In this document: positions 45,700 through 57,449 of the stretch, piece by piece
Position numbering within the stretch: position 1 is the stretch's first letter
How the letters are laid out: every line of letters starts with the position of its first letter
DNA from: Wyeomyia smithii
Taxonomy: Eukaryota; Arthropoda; Insecta; Diptera; Culicidae
Direction of reading: 5' to 3'
DNA length: 64,000 nt
Assembly (NCBI RefSeq): GCF_029784165.1
Contig: NC_073696.1
Span: forward strand, 242,590,892 to 242,654,891
Notes under the pieces: generated by a model
What the model was told of the DNA's origin: nothing
The model's database searches: none
The model's input: the letters and a program-made list of their open reading frames with translations, nothing else
Program-made: the position numbers and the translations under genes

Positions 45700-46240
45700 G
45701 TAGAAATTGTCTCATCAAAGTCGTCGCGAAGATTATAAATTAAAGCGGAGCGAAGTTGAAATCTCCCAAATTTAACAGAGGCGAGGGAAGGAATGCTATT
45801 ATGTCAAAGCGTAGCTGTTGCCCAACCTGTGCTCTATACATTGCTATTGAGGCAATACAAAGCTCCTTACCTTGTATTGTCATTTGACACGCGACAACTT
45901 CGATTCCTGGAACCGATGGAAGGTTAATACAATATAAAGAATAGCACTTATTCCCAGAAGTACTTCTTTATAAGGGGTATCTCGGTCATGGTGAATAATA
46001 TTAAAATATTAAAAGTTGGGATTCACATTTGAAGTGAGCCAAGCTTCACAGGGGAAAAATACATCGCATTTGTATTTGTTAATAGAAACTTTGAGTGAAT
46101 CAATTTTAGGGATGATACTTCTACAATTCCACTGTGAAACAGAGATAGAATCCTTCACTTCAGCCGATTACCCATCTAAAGATACGTTTGCTGCAAAAAG
46201 GGGCCATTTAGCAGTCCAGTACTTCAAAAACAGTTTAATT
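45700..46240 (-). pseudogene. LINE APE-type endonuclease remnant
   Basis: Minus frames read LPSVPGIEVVACQMTIQGKE, LCIASIAMYRAQVG and LNLGDFNFAPL. The GDFN block is a hallmark of the apurinic-endonuclease-type domain of LINEs. Upstream pieces fit the QWNCRS and CDVFFLCEAWL region near 46130-46040. Several frameshifts are present. Confidence 0.7.
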
Positions 46241-46259
46241 AGTGCCAGTTGAAGACTTT

Positions 46260-47100
46260 CAAAGGGATCAGTCATGTTGAAACTTTCCGTAAACCAATCC
46301 ACAATATCTGAAAACTTTAGCAGGCAAGATTCTGGCTGAGTCTTGGCTGAAGAAAAGGAACAGTCGGGTATTTCGATGTTCCTGGAGGTGCTGGAAACTC
46401 ATTGCCAAGTTTCAACAGCGCTTTGGAAACATTTGTCATTTCAGATTTCATTTGACCTTTTTAGTAAGTTTAGGAGAGAAGTTTTTCTCTTCCTAGATTT
46501 CCCGGGCTCAGCAAAGGAAGGTTCTCCAACTGAGTCGTCAATCTCTGGCTCATCGTATGACAATATCTCGTAAATTTTCGGGGAAATTAGTTTGGTGGCA
46601 GCTGTCTCTCTCAGCGTTTCTGCGTAAGTACGCTTAGAGCCCTTTAAAAGAGATTAATTTTGTCTTGGCGCTGTTTATACGCGACCCAAACAAGCACACA
46701 GGTAGACGTACCTAGTCCTCGAGTATGTAGCTCGACAGTGCAAATTTTTACACCCGAGCGACACTGAACGTAATCACTCACAATATAGTATCTTAACCGG
46801 CTTTCAGTAGTTTAAGTTTCTTCAACGCGAGCAGGAAGGCATGACAACAATACACGTAGTTCATTCGGGCGGACTGTTGTAATTTCTTTAACGGCTTTAA
46901 ACCATTCAGCCAGATCCCGTGAAATTTACATTGTGTTTGATGCTTTCGCTTTGGGCCGGAAAAATACAATCCACTGCCCCACAGAATCATCAGCTTTACC
47001 CGGTGCGTAGACGCGTATGCGATGTATACCTTTTTAAGAACCGCATCTACTGAAGTGCGTTTGCTTTCTCGCAGGTATTCGAGGCTGGTAATAGACATTT
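46260..47100 (-). pseudogene. LINE ORF1 (gag-like) remnant
   Basis: The reading YAPGKADDSVGQWIVFFRP, ISRDLAEWFKAVKEI and VRPNELRVLLSCLP near 47010-46810 resembles the gag-like ORF1 of mosquito LINEs. Farther down, GSKRTYAETLRETAATKL near 46640-46580 and MTDPFES at about 46275 follow. Zinc knuckles expected in ORF1 were not seen, so a deletion is likely near 46740. Confidence 0.6.
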
Positions 47101-47660
47101 ATTTAAATACGTAGATGCTGCCGTTCGTCAGACATTCAATCAGTTTGGGGTGAATAACTTTTTCTACAAGCATCGTAGCGCCTTACGGTCTTTAGAAGAG
47201 TTTTTTCCAGGAAAATTTCCTACAAATATCATGTATCCATATATTTTTAGGAGGCAACTCGACATTTCTAGAGAATAAGTTTTGAAAAAGTGGATTTTCC
47301 CATATAAAATCGTATGGAAACTTTAAAAATCGGGCGTAAAAATATAGTTCCACCGATCGATCTGAAAAGTCACACAGTTATTATAGGACCCATAAGAAAC
47401 ACGAAAAGCGCATGGGAGCAGTCTAATATCCATCCCGGACTGTAGTAGAAGAAGGTACAGCAATCATATGAATTGTGTTCCAAAAAAAAATATCGCCAGT
47501 AGAACAACACAGCTTTTTACGGAAAATCTACTTCACACAGAACTTACAAGAATTTTACAGAACGAAAACGTTATATTCAATCGCCTAATATGGGAATTTG
47601 GCAACCAAATGGCATTTCTAGTCAATGGCAATTGGCAGCTTACTTACAATCATTTAGGGC

Positions 47661-47865
47661 CCTATTACAGAAGACGATGCGAGCGGCTTGTTACTCGTAT
47701 GACAAATTTTGGTATTGCAGATGGCGAGTCGATCGGATTTTGGACGAGTAGCTCGTCTGTCACTCAGCTGTCACCAGCCAAGTTTCACTCGCTTTCCTTA
47801 ATACAACATTTTGCTTGCAGCGACTGCTAGCGAAGCGAGTTGCTCGCCTCGTCTTCTGTAATAGC
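47661..47865. mobile_element. MITE-like inverted repeat (205 bp)
   Basis: The left arm CCTATTACAGAAGACGATGC is inverted on the right as CGTCTTCTGTAATAGC, followed inward on each side by GCGAGC/GCTCGC. The 120-codon frame at 47468-47830 runs through it and is therefore not a gene. No duplication was confirmed. Confidence 0.7.
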
Positions 47866-47914
47866 GATAATAAGATTTGCATGTCCACATTTTTCCGTGT
47901 TCAACCTTTATTAA

Positions 47915-48054
47915 CCCTCTAGTGCCCAAATTAATTTTCAGACGGACTTCGAAAAAATCACTTTGAAACTTTATAAACATTTTTCAAGTATTGATTGAAG
48001 CTTTTTAGAGGTTCAACTGCAAACCGTCTAAAGGTGGCACTACGCACTACAGGG
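47915..48054 (+). mobile_element. piggyBac-like MITE, copy C (140 bp)
   Basis: TTAA flanks (47911-47914 and 48055-48058). The ends are CCCTCTAGTGCCC and CACTACAGGG. The interior aligns with copy A almost base for base around TCAAGTATTGATTGAAGCTT. Confidence 0.85.
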
Positions 48055-48059
48055 TTAAT

Positions 48060-51000
48060 CCTGACGTTTGTGCCGTAGTTTGAGAACTTTTATTTCAAAT
48101 GCGGAATGAAAGCTTGCATTTGAGTGTGTATTCTAAAAATTGCAATTTTCAGACTTCAAACAATAACAATAATACCAATCTAATTAGTTGCGAACTTTTG
48201 CCCTACATTACTCCCCGTCTCACAGCATAGCTTGCGGTGATTCAAGTGCGGTAAAGCTGATTCTCGATTAAGCAACTTTTGCCTGTTGAGGATGATGATA
48301 TACTAGATTATGATACATCAAATTGCGGTTTTGCGTGTACATACTGCTTCGTTAATTGGTGTGATCTATTTCCTTTTCGAATGAAGAAAAAAACACAGTT
48401 TGTGTTACTTTACTTTTGGATGCATGTTTCTCATCCAAACAATAAATGTCATGAATCGTTTACTGTTCCGTGACTGTGGAACATGAATCACACTTCTTGT
48501 GATGAATATCGCGAGCAAGCAAGTAACAATGTACCAGGAAGGCGGCCTCAGGCTTTCTATAAATAACCTGAAACGCAAATGATGCCACTCGCACGTATTT
48601 TTTCCTAGACCGACGATAACCGCTGTTTTTTGTTTTGTGTCAATCCGTTTGGTGGTCATAACAACCGAATTCGACAACCGACGACGACGACAGCGTTTTC
48701 GTTGGAAAACAAACAAAAGCTGCGACATCAAAGTGGCGCGACCCAACAAGGGGTGAAGTTTATAGCTTTCTACGCTGCATAGAGTGGGTGGCCTCGGAGC
48801 ACTTTTCCAAACCTATCCTCGAAATTATTTTGACAGCAGTCAACATTGACGTTCCTGGAAAAGATCGGACGGAACTGAAAGGATTTCTCAAACCTTTTCA
48901 AAACCATTCCATCGGAAAACCTTCTGAGGGGGCTCGTCGCCTATCTAATTTGACCCTTCCTTTCCTCACGGCAGCGACGATCCCGAGCGGCGTTTCGAAA
49001 GCATAATGAATGCTCCCGCGAGACTGCACGGAACCACCGCTCCTCGTGCTTGCGTTCGTGTTGTGTTTATTTTTGCGACCGGCCGCACTCGTGTTGACTA
49101 GTCGACGACGGGTGGACAAACAGAACAGCATTCAACTTGTTTGAATAGTTACAGTTCGGCGGCAGCCGGCGGTCCGAAGGCTGCGGTTAGCACCCGGGGA
49201 TTGAACGTCACAAAGAAAAACACCTTGTTACTTTAGCAACGCGGTAAACTCCTGGGCTTTCCTGCTACGGGGACATTGCTAATCGATTATGTTAAACTAT
49301 ACTGGTCGAAAACTAGAGCGCTAGATGTTAAAAAAAAAGTTGCATGAGACAGTGCTTTGCTGTTGTGTTGTGGTACTAAACTATGTTAACAGGCATGTGC
49401 GCTAGTAGTGCGCTTGAAACGCAATAACTCACGCCAAGCAATCTTATGTTTTTGCGGTTTTCCTTTCCTTGGGTATACACGAGATAGCCGGCCTCATTGA
49501 GTGGTCTTTCGTAAACTGGTTCCCCTTAGCGGTGTGGTAAATCTAGCTTGAAACGAGCATTTGACAAATTAGTTTTGATTTCCTTAGAAAATCAAAATAA
49601 ACACGAGATGCGTGTTATTTCCTGCTTCTGAGGAATACAATTACCTGTATAAACGAAAAAGTTCATGGCACCGGTTGTGAAGGCGATGTCATTCACCGGC
49701 TATAATGTTCAACCGAATTACGTCTTCGCGAAACATTTGTGTATGCCATAAAGTGTTAGTCATACCAGCTGACTAAGCAGAACTCAGCTCCGGGTGAAGT
49801 TGTCTATTGCACCTTGCTTTACAACCTACCATCCGGTGCTGTTGCATCGTAGAGAGATAGAGCTTCAATGATTTTCAAGCTTTTCTGCAATTGAAGTTTT
49901 CGCTAATTCCACATCAATCGTGCAAATTGTCTATATTGCAAGCACTTTGCAATTGATCAACAGTAATAGGCACTTTGAGCGGTTGGGTATAAGAGAGAAA
50001 AGCAATAATATAACTCACCATAACTGCTCGCAGGTTTGCCCTTGAACTAAATCCACATCAAGCATTTTTATAATTATTTATTTTCATCCATCATTAGTTA
50101 ATAAACGGGCTAACTGAACTGAAAATACGCAAATAGCTTAAATCAGGCAGGCATTGGCTTCGTTTCACATCTCTTGGTTCTGATCTTGCAATTTGTTTCT
50201 CAGACTCATTCAAAAAGGGTTTTTTGCTACAAAGTTTTCGAAATATTCAAATCGTTTAAAAAATTTGTTCTGGGTTATCCGGATTTTACTTGCAAAATCA
50301 TCGCGGCATGATTCGAGAAACTTTCTATCTTATGTTATATTATTTGAAGTTAATGAGACATTGTTTTATGTTTCGAATAACATGCTCATTAACGCATGTC
50401 CCGTGATGCGATGGAATCCCTCAAACATCCGTGGAGTTTAATAATAGTAAACTAGGAATTGAGTAAGAATCGTTGTTTGACTCTGCTAAGCTTTTAATCT
50501 ATAGGGGACTCATTTCCACATGATATTTGAGATTCTTAAATTTAGTAGATCAGATTTTGTTTTATTTTTATACTACCATAACTGATTGGAGAGTGTAAAA
50601 ATGTTGCCAAGATCAATCGATAGATCCTAATGACTTGCCTGCAGCCAAGTTATAACTTGTAGTGAACTTAATTTTTGGGTTTCTGGTACAGTCAAACAGG
50701 TTTTCACACTATCCTTTTATGTACGATGTTTATCTGTGCATTTTTTGTTCAGTTTTGTTGTACATAAACAACTTTTTTGTGTGCGTTAGATTGCTCAATT
50801 ATAAACGCAGAAAAATTGTGCCAATAAAAAATCGCATAAAAAAGTATTGCGCTATAAACAGATTTGACAGTATTGCATCATACGCTGTATTATTTATATT
50901 GGTACGAGAAGATATTTGCATATATTACTGTTACACAGGGTTAGGGTGGTGCAAAAATCAATGGTGAATTTCAATATTTACGATTAAATCTGCTTCTGCT

Positions 51001-51690
51001 TGTTCGCGAATTTAATAAAAAATGATGATGCATTGCACATATGGGTAACCACTTACCGTGTGTGCAATCAGCATCAACAAAAAACGATACCCTGCTACCC
51101 AATCTTGTACAAATTGCAATAATATTTTTCTTGCATTCACTCATACGTGCCGGTTTCGCGCGCCCTGAAGACGCGTTACATGCATTAAAATTTGCCCTCT
51201 CGATTATACCGTCTTTCGCGGCACACCTGTTCAGCAACCAAGGGTGGCTAGGGGGTGGTACGAGAAATTACATAAACAAGAGCGGCAGCTGATGCTGAAA
51301 CGACGCACCTATTACTGACGCGGCTGCTCGGTTGCATAAATTCATCTCGCCCGGTTTCGGTTTGACGAGCGCCAGTTATAATCTTATGATTCAATCATGG
51401 CATTTTATGTCCTAAATTTGATTATGACCTGATGGTTTATTATAAAATTCAAAAAATGACCTAATAGTATGTATCGTTCTGACATCATTGTGTTTCGAAT
51501 CTTACAAAAAGTTAAAATATAAACGCGAAGGCCAGTCCAGGTCAGGCTTTATTGTGCGTGTGAAATTGCGACCAGAACCACAACAATAGTCTGCTTGTTA
51601 AACGCCATCAGTTGCGGTCAGGAAAGAGCCGATTTCATTACCACTCGAATACGATTGACATAATTAAACATTCATGGGTCATGGGCGGTT
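48060..51690. other. Non-coding, with one promoter-like GC-rich patch
   Basis: No gene is supported. The region 48900-49300 is G+C and CpG rich and carries the promoter candidate at 49153. The rest is AT-rich with frames up to about 115 codons and no domains. Confidence 0.45.
49153..49181 (+). promoter_or_regulatory. Candidate Inr+MTE core promoter
   Basis: ACAGTTC puts A+1 at 49153. From +18 (49170-49181) the sequence CGGTCCGAAGGC fits nine of the twelve positions of the MTE consensus CSARCSSAACGS at its required place. The usual DPE is not present at +28. A possible donor GCG|GTAAAC is at about 49242. Weaker than the site at 17633. Confidence 0.3.
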
Positions 51691-51703
51691 TGGCTGTGAT
51701 ACT

Positions 51704-51906
51704 TTTTTTTTTTTTTCTTCACATAACATTTATTTGACACGGCACAAATACAATTTAATGTTTAACGGCGCCAATTATATCTGATGACTTAAAAACTAAA
51801 GCAAATTTTTTATCCTCGCTGCCGACTACGAGCTGAAATTAAGTCTAACTTAAAACTAGCATGGGATTTCCAATCAGTGTTTTGTTGTTCAATGGTCGTC
51901 TGATAA
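51704..51906 (-). mobile_element. 5'-truncated LINE tail with 13-bp duplication
   Basis: The direct repeat TGGCTGTGATACT (51691-51703 and 51907-51919) flanks 203 bp. The plus strand starts with a T-run (poly-A on minus) after an AATAAA signal. The motif GGCGCCGTTAAACATT on the minus strand matches the 3' end of the LINE at 43368-47100. Confidence 0.85.
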
Positions 51907-51919
51907 TGGCTGTGATACT

Positions 51920-52950
51920 GTTGTATATATTTTATATCAGACGACTACACTAATCATTGTTTCATCATTCTGTGCGTACTGTTTTCTGCTTCTGGCGTTC
52001 GAATGGATAAAAATGGGATTTTATCAACCAACCATTTTTTACAGCTCATGCTTGCAATCGTTTCCGTATATCAGCAGGCACGAGATGCAAAACCAGCTGG
52101 TTTCTTGCCAAATTCTTCTGTATCTGTCTGTCACTTCTGCTTGGTCAGCTTTTTACCGATGACCTTAGAATTTTCACGCAAAACTATATACAAAATGTTT
52201 ATTGCCTTGTAGAAATCTTTTTGCCACAGAGCTATTTCACGCTACTTCGCTAATCGACTCCGTCCAATCACTTTCGACTTAGGTGTAAGATAGCATTTTT
52301 TTGCTAATAAAAAGAAGAAGAAGAAAAAGAGAATAAAGAACCTTATTTAAGGGACACTTGCAAAAGATCACGGCTAGAATTTACCACCTGACCTGCTTGT
52401 TTTTCATCAGGACATCAACTCTTGGCAAAATCTAAACTTAAAAAGCGCGCTCAATAACTCGAAAAGTGTCTAAACTCACCAAATTTTAAAAATTTCATCT
52501 GAACGCTAACAACTAGAGAGCAATAAAAGAAATTAGCGCCCTGAGAAAATATAAAACATTGTTAAACATACGTCAACAGAGGGGACACCCGCTACTAACC
52601 TATTAAAATAAGTTACCTCAAATAATAATTAACAAAACATAGAAGGCAATTTTTTCATTGCAAATATTAATGCTAACGAAATTCTGTTTTTAGGAAAAAA
52701 TGTTATCATGAACCGACTGACTGTGAAATTCGAAAAACTCATTGGTTGCTCACCAAACCAAAATTGCACGGTATAAGGAATCTCAGCATGTTTCAACTCT
52801 CCATGGAATGGAAAATATAAGATTTTTTTCTGCAACAATAAAATAAAATTTACCATGTCATAAATTTTCGCGGCGAACCCGGACTTTTTTTTATGATTTG
52901 CTCGGGTATCACTTCATTTAAAAATTTGTGTCTCATTACGTATAACGTAC
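51920..52950. other. Non-coding, nothing recognised
   Basis: AT-rich sequence with short AAG repeats near 52310-52340. No supported gene. Confidence 0.5.
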
Positions 52951-52951
52951 A

Positions 52952-53760
52952 TCATTCCTCTGACCTGGACTCGAGGTACGATATTGCCAGTCGTCGTTTG
53001 TTCGAATCTGTTAGTATAAAAAAACCGTAGCGCCAGCCCCGCAATGGCCCTGTAAACTTAATAGTAGACTGCAAAACTCTTTCAATTAGTTTTGAAACTT
53101 GGAACAAGTAATTATCGTACGGCGCAATATTTGTAGAATATGGCGGAAACTTCCATTCTGGTGTTTCTATGTAAGTTTTACCGATTTTTACAGTATGAGG
53201 CCGAGCGTTGTCATGCAGTAGAATCACTGTTTCGTGCCTCTGCTCGTATTGTGGCCCTTTATACGCAGTGCTCGACCTAATCACATCAATTAATGTCGTT
53301 CCCCAGTGATGGATTCATTCAGTTCCAACACTTAAACACAAACTTTCGCAGCGTGTACATTCGGTCGAGCCGACAATGTAGAAGCATAATCAGGAAGTCC
53401 CCACGACTTTCTTTTCTTTGGGTTGCTGTAATGAATCCTCTTTTGCCACTAAATCAGGCGGAAAACACGCCGCTCAACGTCCTTTGGCTGCAAACCATAT
53501 GGATTCCACGTTCCTTGTTTTTTAATCAAACCCAATGCATGCAATCACTTGAAAATGGCTTAGCTAGTAACTTCTAATACCTGCGTGTGGCATGGATCTT
53601 TATCGAGTAATTACTCCAACTCAGCGTCTTCGAAAGTTTTTGGCCTTTCTTCACACGAACAATCGTCAACACAAAAAACCGTCTTTTTCAAAATTTGCCA
53701 TACGCTTTAGCCGTCGTTTGATTTTGACATAAAATAAGAAAAGTAACATTTTCCAAACAA
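52952..53760 (-). pseudogene. mariner transposase relic
   Basis: On the minus strand the N-terminal side gives TFEDAELE and LLDKDPCHTQ (near 53650-53590), then LIKKQGTWNPYGLQPKDVER (near 53530) and NPKKRKSWGLPDYASTLSAR. The catalytic region reads LLHDNARPHT with the second Asp and IAPYDNYLFQ with the third Asp (near 53110), the spacing and wording of mariner D,D34D enzymes. The first catalytic Asp block is lost, and at least four stops or frameshifts occur. Terminal inverted repeats were not found. Confidence 0.8.
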
Positions 53761-53775
53761 ATTTTTTTTAAAAAT

Positions 53776-53802
53776 CTGTCCACGTGGTATGTGGATGGCC
53801 CC
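53776..53802 (-). mobile_element. Orphan end of the GGGGCCATCC MITE
   Basis: The inverse of the sequence starts GGGGCCATCCACATACCACG, as at 6132, and is bounded by TTA at 53803-53805. The other end is missing; mariner sequence begins within about 50 bp. Confidence 0.75.
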
Positions 53803-53912
53803 TTATCCAGAATTCGAGCCGAGGTGCCTCGTGCTATTATGTTTACTAACTTGCTAACTGTTTGGTGTACAGGACAATTGTGAGGCTAGCGTTTTATTCC
53901 TACTGATACTAA

Positions 53913-54750
53913 GGCTACTGACATACTGAGGCGTCAAATTAAGCGAAGCGTTGAGCGTTTGAGAAGCGGAATAAGCAGAAGCGTTGAGTGAAGCTTCCTA
54001 TGACATACTGGAGCGAGCGATGCAAATGCGTTGTGTTGTCATATTCCTAGATTCCAGCAGCGGTTTCGTTTAAAGGAAATATGAATTCTTCCATTGAAGA
54101 TTTGTTTGCTGCTTCAAGCACAGTAAATCACGTTTTTAGTAAACATAGAGATTTTTTTATGAAGTAAAATAATATTTCTGAAGTCAGTTGCGCTACAGAC
54201 GTAGTAAAAAATATAAGAAATTATTCTAAATTTAAAACCCGCTGACCCCAAGTAACGTTCAACTAGTTTATGATATCTGTTCAGTATGTTAGGCATGCAA
54301 TATCAATCAAAAATACCAGTGTTATTTTCCTGACGACCTGAGATTTTTCCCGATATTTTCTATATTTAAGACCAAAATAAAACGAATAAAAAGCACCTGG
54401 CGATATCAGGTTTAGTCTGAACATGGTATTACTGCACTAACATTTTTTATACATTTTAACATTTTGTTAACCGAAAATGTATTCTATTTGCTTTTTTTTC
54501 AATTACCAAACCAAAACAAAGCAAATGTAAAGCACCTCGCGATGAAGATTTTGTCTGAACAAGGTATTACCGCGTAAGTATACGCGCGTCAAAACACTAC
54601 TCGTTCTGTTTCGCCGCCTCTACCGACGCGTCGTTGCCGCTTGAGTATGACCGGTTTGAGCGTTTCATATAGACGTTCGAAGAAGTAGCTCGGACGCTTT
54701 TGCGACGCTTCTTGCTTCGCTTCATTTGACGCCTCAGTATGTCAATAGCC
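53913..54750. mobile_element. Harbinger-like inverted-repeat element (838 bp)
   Basis: Ends GGCTACTGACATACTGAGGC and (reverse strand) GGCTATTGACATACTGAGGC stay inverted over about 38 bp. They are flanked by TAA on both sides (53910-53912 and 54751-54753). GCGAAGCGTTGAGCG-type motifs repeat near the left end, and related GACGCTTCTTGCTTCGC motifs near the right. The interior encodes nothing recognisable. Confidence 0.75.
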
Positions 54751-54759
54751 TAACAGTCT

Positions 54760-56570
54760 TTCCCAAGTCGAGTTTCGAACAAAGGACGACTTGCTTGCTG
54801 CATCGTATCTCGAAACCAGCTGGGAGATATTAGAAATTGATAGTGCTTCGTAAAAATATATTTTCAATAAAAAATGAAATCCAAATTTCGAACGAATGTG
54901 TGTGATACACGATGAAAACTTGAAATTTTCACATTATTTTTGGAAAAAATGTTTTTTATTTTTCTTATTTATTTTATTTCTAATATTAAAAAAAAAAGCT
55001 GATACCCTTCTTTAGTAGGTGGTCAAATTTCAGTATAAGCGGAGTATAAGCCATTATTTTAGGTGCAAATTAATGTCATTTCTCTATGTGTGTAAGATGC
55101 GCCTTTGTATACATCATTGTCGAAGGTTTGTGTTTGATACATAGAGCAATTACACACAAAAAAAAACGGGTAACCAATTTAATCGACCATTTTTGGCTGA
55201 AAATTTGCTTAGATGTTTCTATAGACAAAAGATGCCATTTTGTGCTACTTGTTTAATTTTTTCGAACATGACTCATTTTTGAGAGGCTATTGAAAAATGC
55301 TATTTTGGGAACGAATGGATGATTACAAATATTTTAAGGGCCAAAACGGTTTGTTTAATCGGTATGACATCTTCGGCAAAGTTGTAGATAACAGGATTGT
55401 CTTTTCGAAAAAATATACACTCAAAAACAATTTTTTTTTGTGATAAGCTAAAATAAAAATTAAAAATTATTTAGGCTGATACAAATTTCGAGATTTTTTT
55501 ATGTCCAAGGTTATCAAAGTTAGCAAAGGGGGTGGCAAAAAATAAATAACACCGAGACGAAAAAAAATAGAAATATCTTTGATCAAAGTTTGTGTGCAAT
55601 TTATGTCGTTTGTAACTTGCACTCAAATAAATGTTGAAAAATAACACTTTATTATTATTTATTTCGCTTGCATTTTGACGACACTCTCGCTGTCACTGGA
55701 CTTGTTTGTTGCTAAATAAAGCATTTATGCTGTCGGAAAACCAATAAAATGAACAAAACGGGTTGAGCTTTTTTTTCTTCCCCTTCCAATATTCAAGATT
55801 TTTAAAGGGGCCGGAGGGGGGGGGGGTGACATAAAATGAAAATAAAATTTGTAACGGCCTTATCTAAAAAGCTCATTTTTTAAAAATCTATTTTTTCTAT
55901 AAAAACTACCAAAGATTACCTAAACAATGAAACTGGTCCGATTATGGAGAAATCAAGAAAAAAAAAGCTAGTTTTTTTGCCGCACCCTGTATCTCAATGT
56001 GATAAAGTTGAAATGCATTTTTACTTGAAAACAATAACCATGCCGAATTGTTAATGAAGTATTTTAGTCATGCGAACAATTCAAAATTTGAAGTAAGTTA
56101 ACATATATGTGGTTCCTAAGTGAAATAAAAGCAGTAGAGCTAGGTAAAATGAATTCGGTCTACAATACACACGACCTGAGGAAACCGTCAGTTACCCTGC
56201 ATATTTTTTGATGATATGAATTAGTCTATTCGGTTTCCCATGATCATTTGATGAAACACGTTTTTATATAGTTTTCAACGCTCGAAATTTTTTTTTTTGT
56301 GACATCCAACCTATTTGAGCTTTGCCGACGGTGTTGGTTGGTTATGCTTTAGTTAAATAACTGAATATTATGCACGGCTGCTTTCTTGAAAATATGATGA
56401 TGATGATCCTCCGTACTCTGCTGTAGGGTGGCTACCCAAGTGGGAAAACCGGGAAAAACGGGAATTGTTTGCAACCGAGAAAAACCGGGGAAAAACTGGA
56501 AATTTTACTGAATACCGCCAAGATTACTCACAAATATTTAGTGAGCCCTGTACTCGAAAAAAAAACTTAT
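54760..56570. other. Non-coding with a dispersed repeat at 55596-55865
   Basis: The reverse complement of 55596-55865 matches 5489-5727 and carries an 11-base G run (55816-55826). The remainder has no recognised gene. Confidence 0.5.
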
Positions 56571-56574
56571 TAGA

Positions 56575-56925
56575 CTAATAATTTATTTGAAGTAAGATTT
56601 TCTTGAAACTCTCAGGGGACGATTCAATACATATGGATTGTGTTTTGGCATAATTATTATATTCAATTTTCTTTCCATCGCTGGAAGCTCGCACCTTTCC
56701 CTCGTAACATTTTGGGCAATAGTGTAGCCGACCCTTTTTAATTACTTTTATCCATTCTTTCTTCAATTCAAGCTCGTTCTTAAGCACCTTGGACGATTTT
56801 TGAGCTTTGGACTTCATTATGACCCAAAATCTTTCCACCGGGTGAATCTCTGGTGAATTTGGAGGGTTGGTGGTTTTTGGTACAAAAACAACGTCATTTT
56901 CTCTGTACCAATCCATGTTGATCAC
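56575..56925 (-). pseudogene. DD37E-like transposase C-terminal fragment, copy 2
   Basis: The minus frame of 116 codons reads WYRENDVVFVPKTTNPPNSP and EIHPVERFWVIMKSK, keeping the third catalytic Glu, then KSSKVLKNELELKKEW. Beyond about residue 70 it no longer follows the family (KGRLHYCPKCYEG and onward). The upstream two thirds are missing. It is a third, independently truncated copy related to 33690 and 38732. Confidence 0.7.
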
Positions 56926-57189
56926 GCCTCCGATTCGTTGTCTTTCGGACCTTGATTACACGAAGCCCAGCTCATGGTCGCAGTCGGATTTTCCATGACA
57001 GCGGGCAAAATTCTCTGGAGATTTCCTTTGTGTTTCGATGACATCTCAATAACCATTGAACCGATTGTTATGAAATTTTGCACATGTAAATAATACACTC
57101 CATACCAGTTGTACCCAGTTTTTCATCGATTTTTACCCATGGACAAAAAACTTACACACGGATAAAAATGGTGCAATTATGCATTCTAC

Positions 57190-57447
57190 GAAGACTTTGC
57201 TGAGCGCCTTGACACTTTTTGGAGAGATCGGATAGCCGGTTCAGGCAATAACCTTCCTGACTTGGCCGTGTTTATTAGGAAGCTTTTGGTTCTAACACAT
57301 GGGAATACTACGTTGGAGTACCTAGTCGTGAATCTGGCTACGGCCAGTACTATTGAAGCGATAGAAGCCAAAAGTCAAAACTTCTCACGGACACCCAGGA
57401 AGAGGCAGCACTGATGGATGAGCAGATGCGTGCGCTGCTGAAGTAAT
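57190..57447 (+). pseudogene. Unidentified broken ORF, C-terminal fragment
   Basis: One frame reads EDFAERLDTFWRDRIAGSGN, then LAVFIRKLLVLTHGNTTLEY and LATASTIEAIEA. After a frameshift near 57400 it continues DTQEEAALMDEQMRALLK and a stop at 57445-57447. The LLVLTHGN--LE block recalls C-terminal regions of transposon-derived proteins in mosquitoes, but I cannot name the family. Codon-like structure in two frames argues for a decayed gene. Confidence 0.4.
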
Positions 57448-57449
57448 GT

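Larger units (their letters stand above)
43368..47100 (-). mobile_element. LINE with RNase H domain, minus strand, degenerate
   Basis: Read on the minus strand: gag-like ORF1 (47100 to about 46260), endonuclease (about 46240-45700), RT (about 45110-43700, split by an RTE copy) and RNase H (43560-43440), ending in a T-run at 43368-43374 that is the poly-A tail. The last 65 bases carry CCGTTAAACATT and GTGCCGTTAAA, matching the LINE tail at 51704-51906. The presence of RNase H suggests an I/LOA/R1-type group. Many indels and internal deletions are present. Confidence 0.75.

Noticed and set aside
47468..47830. 120-codon gene
   Set aside because: The frame runs through a MITE inverted repeat and stops within it.
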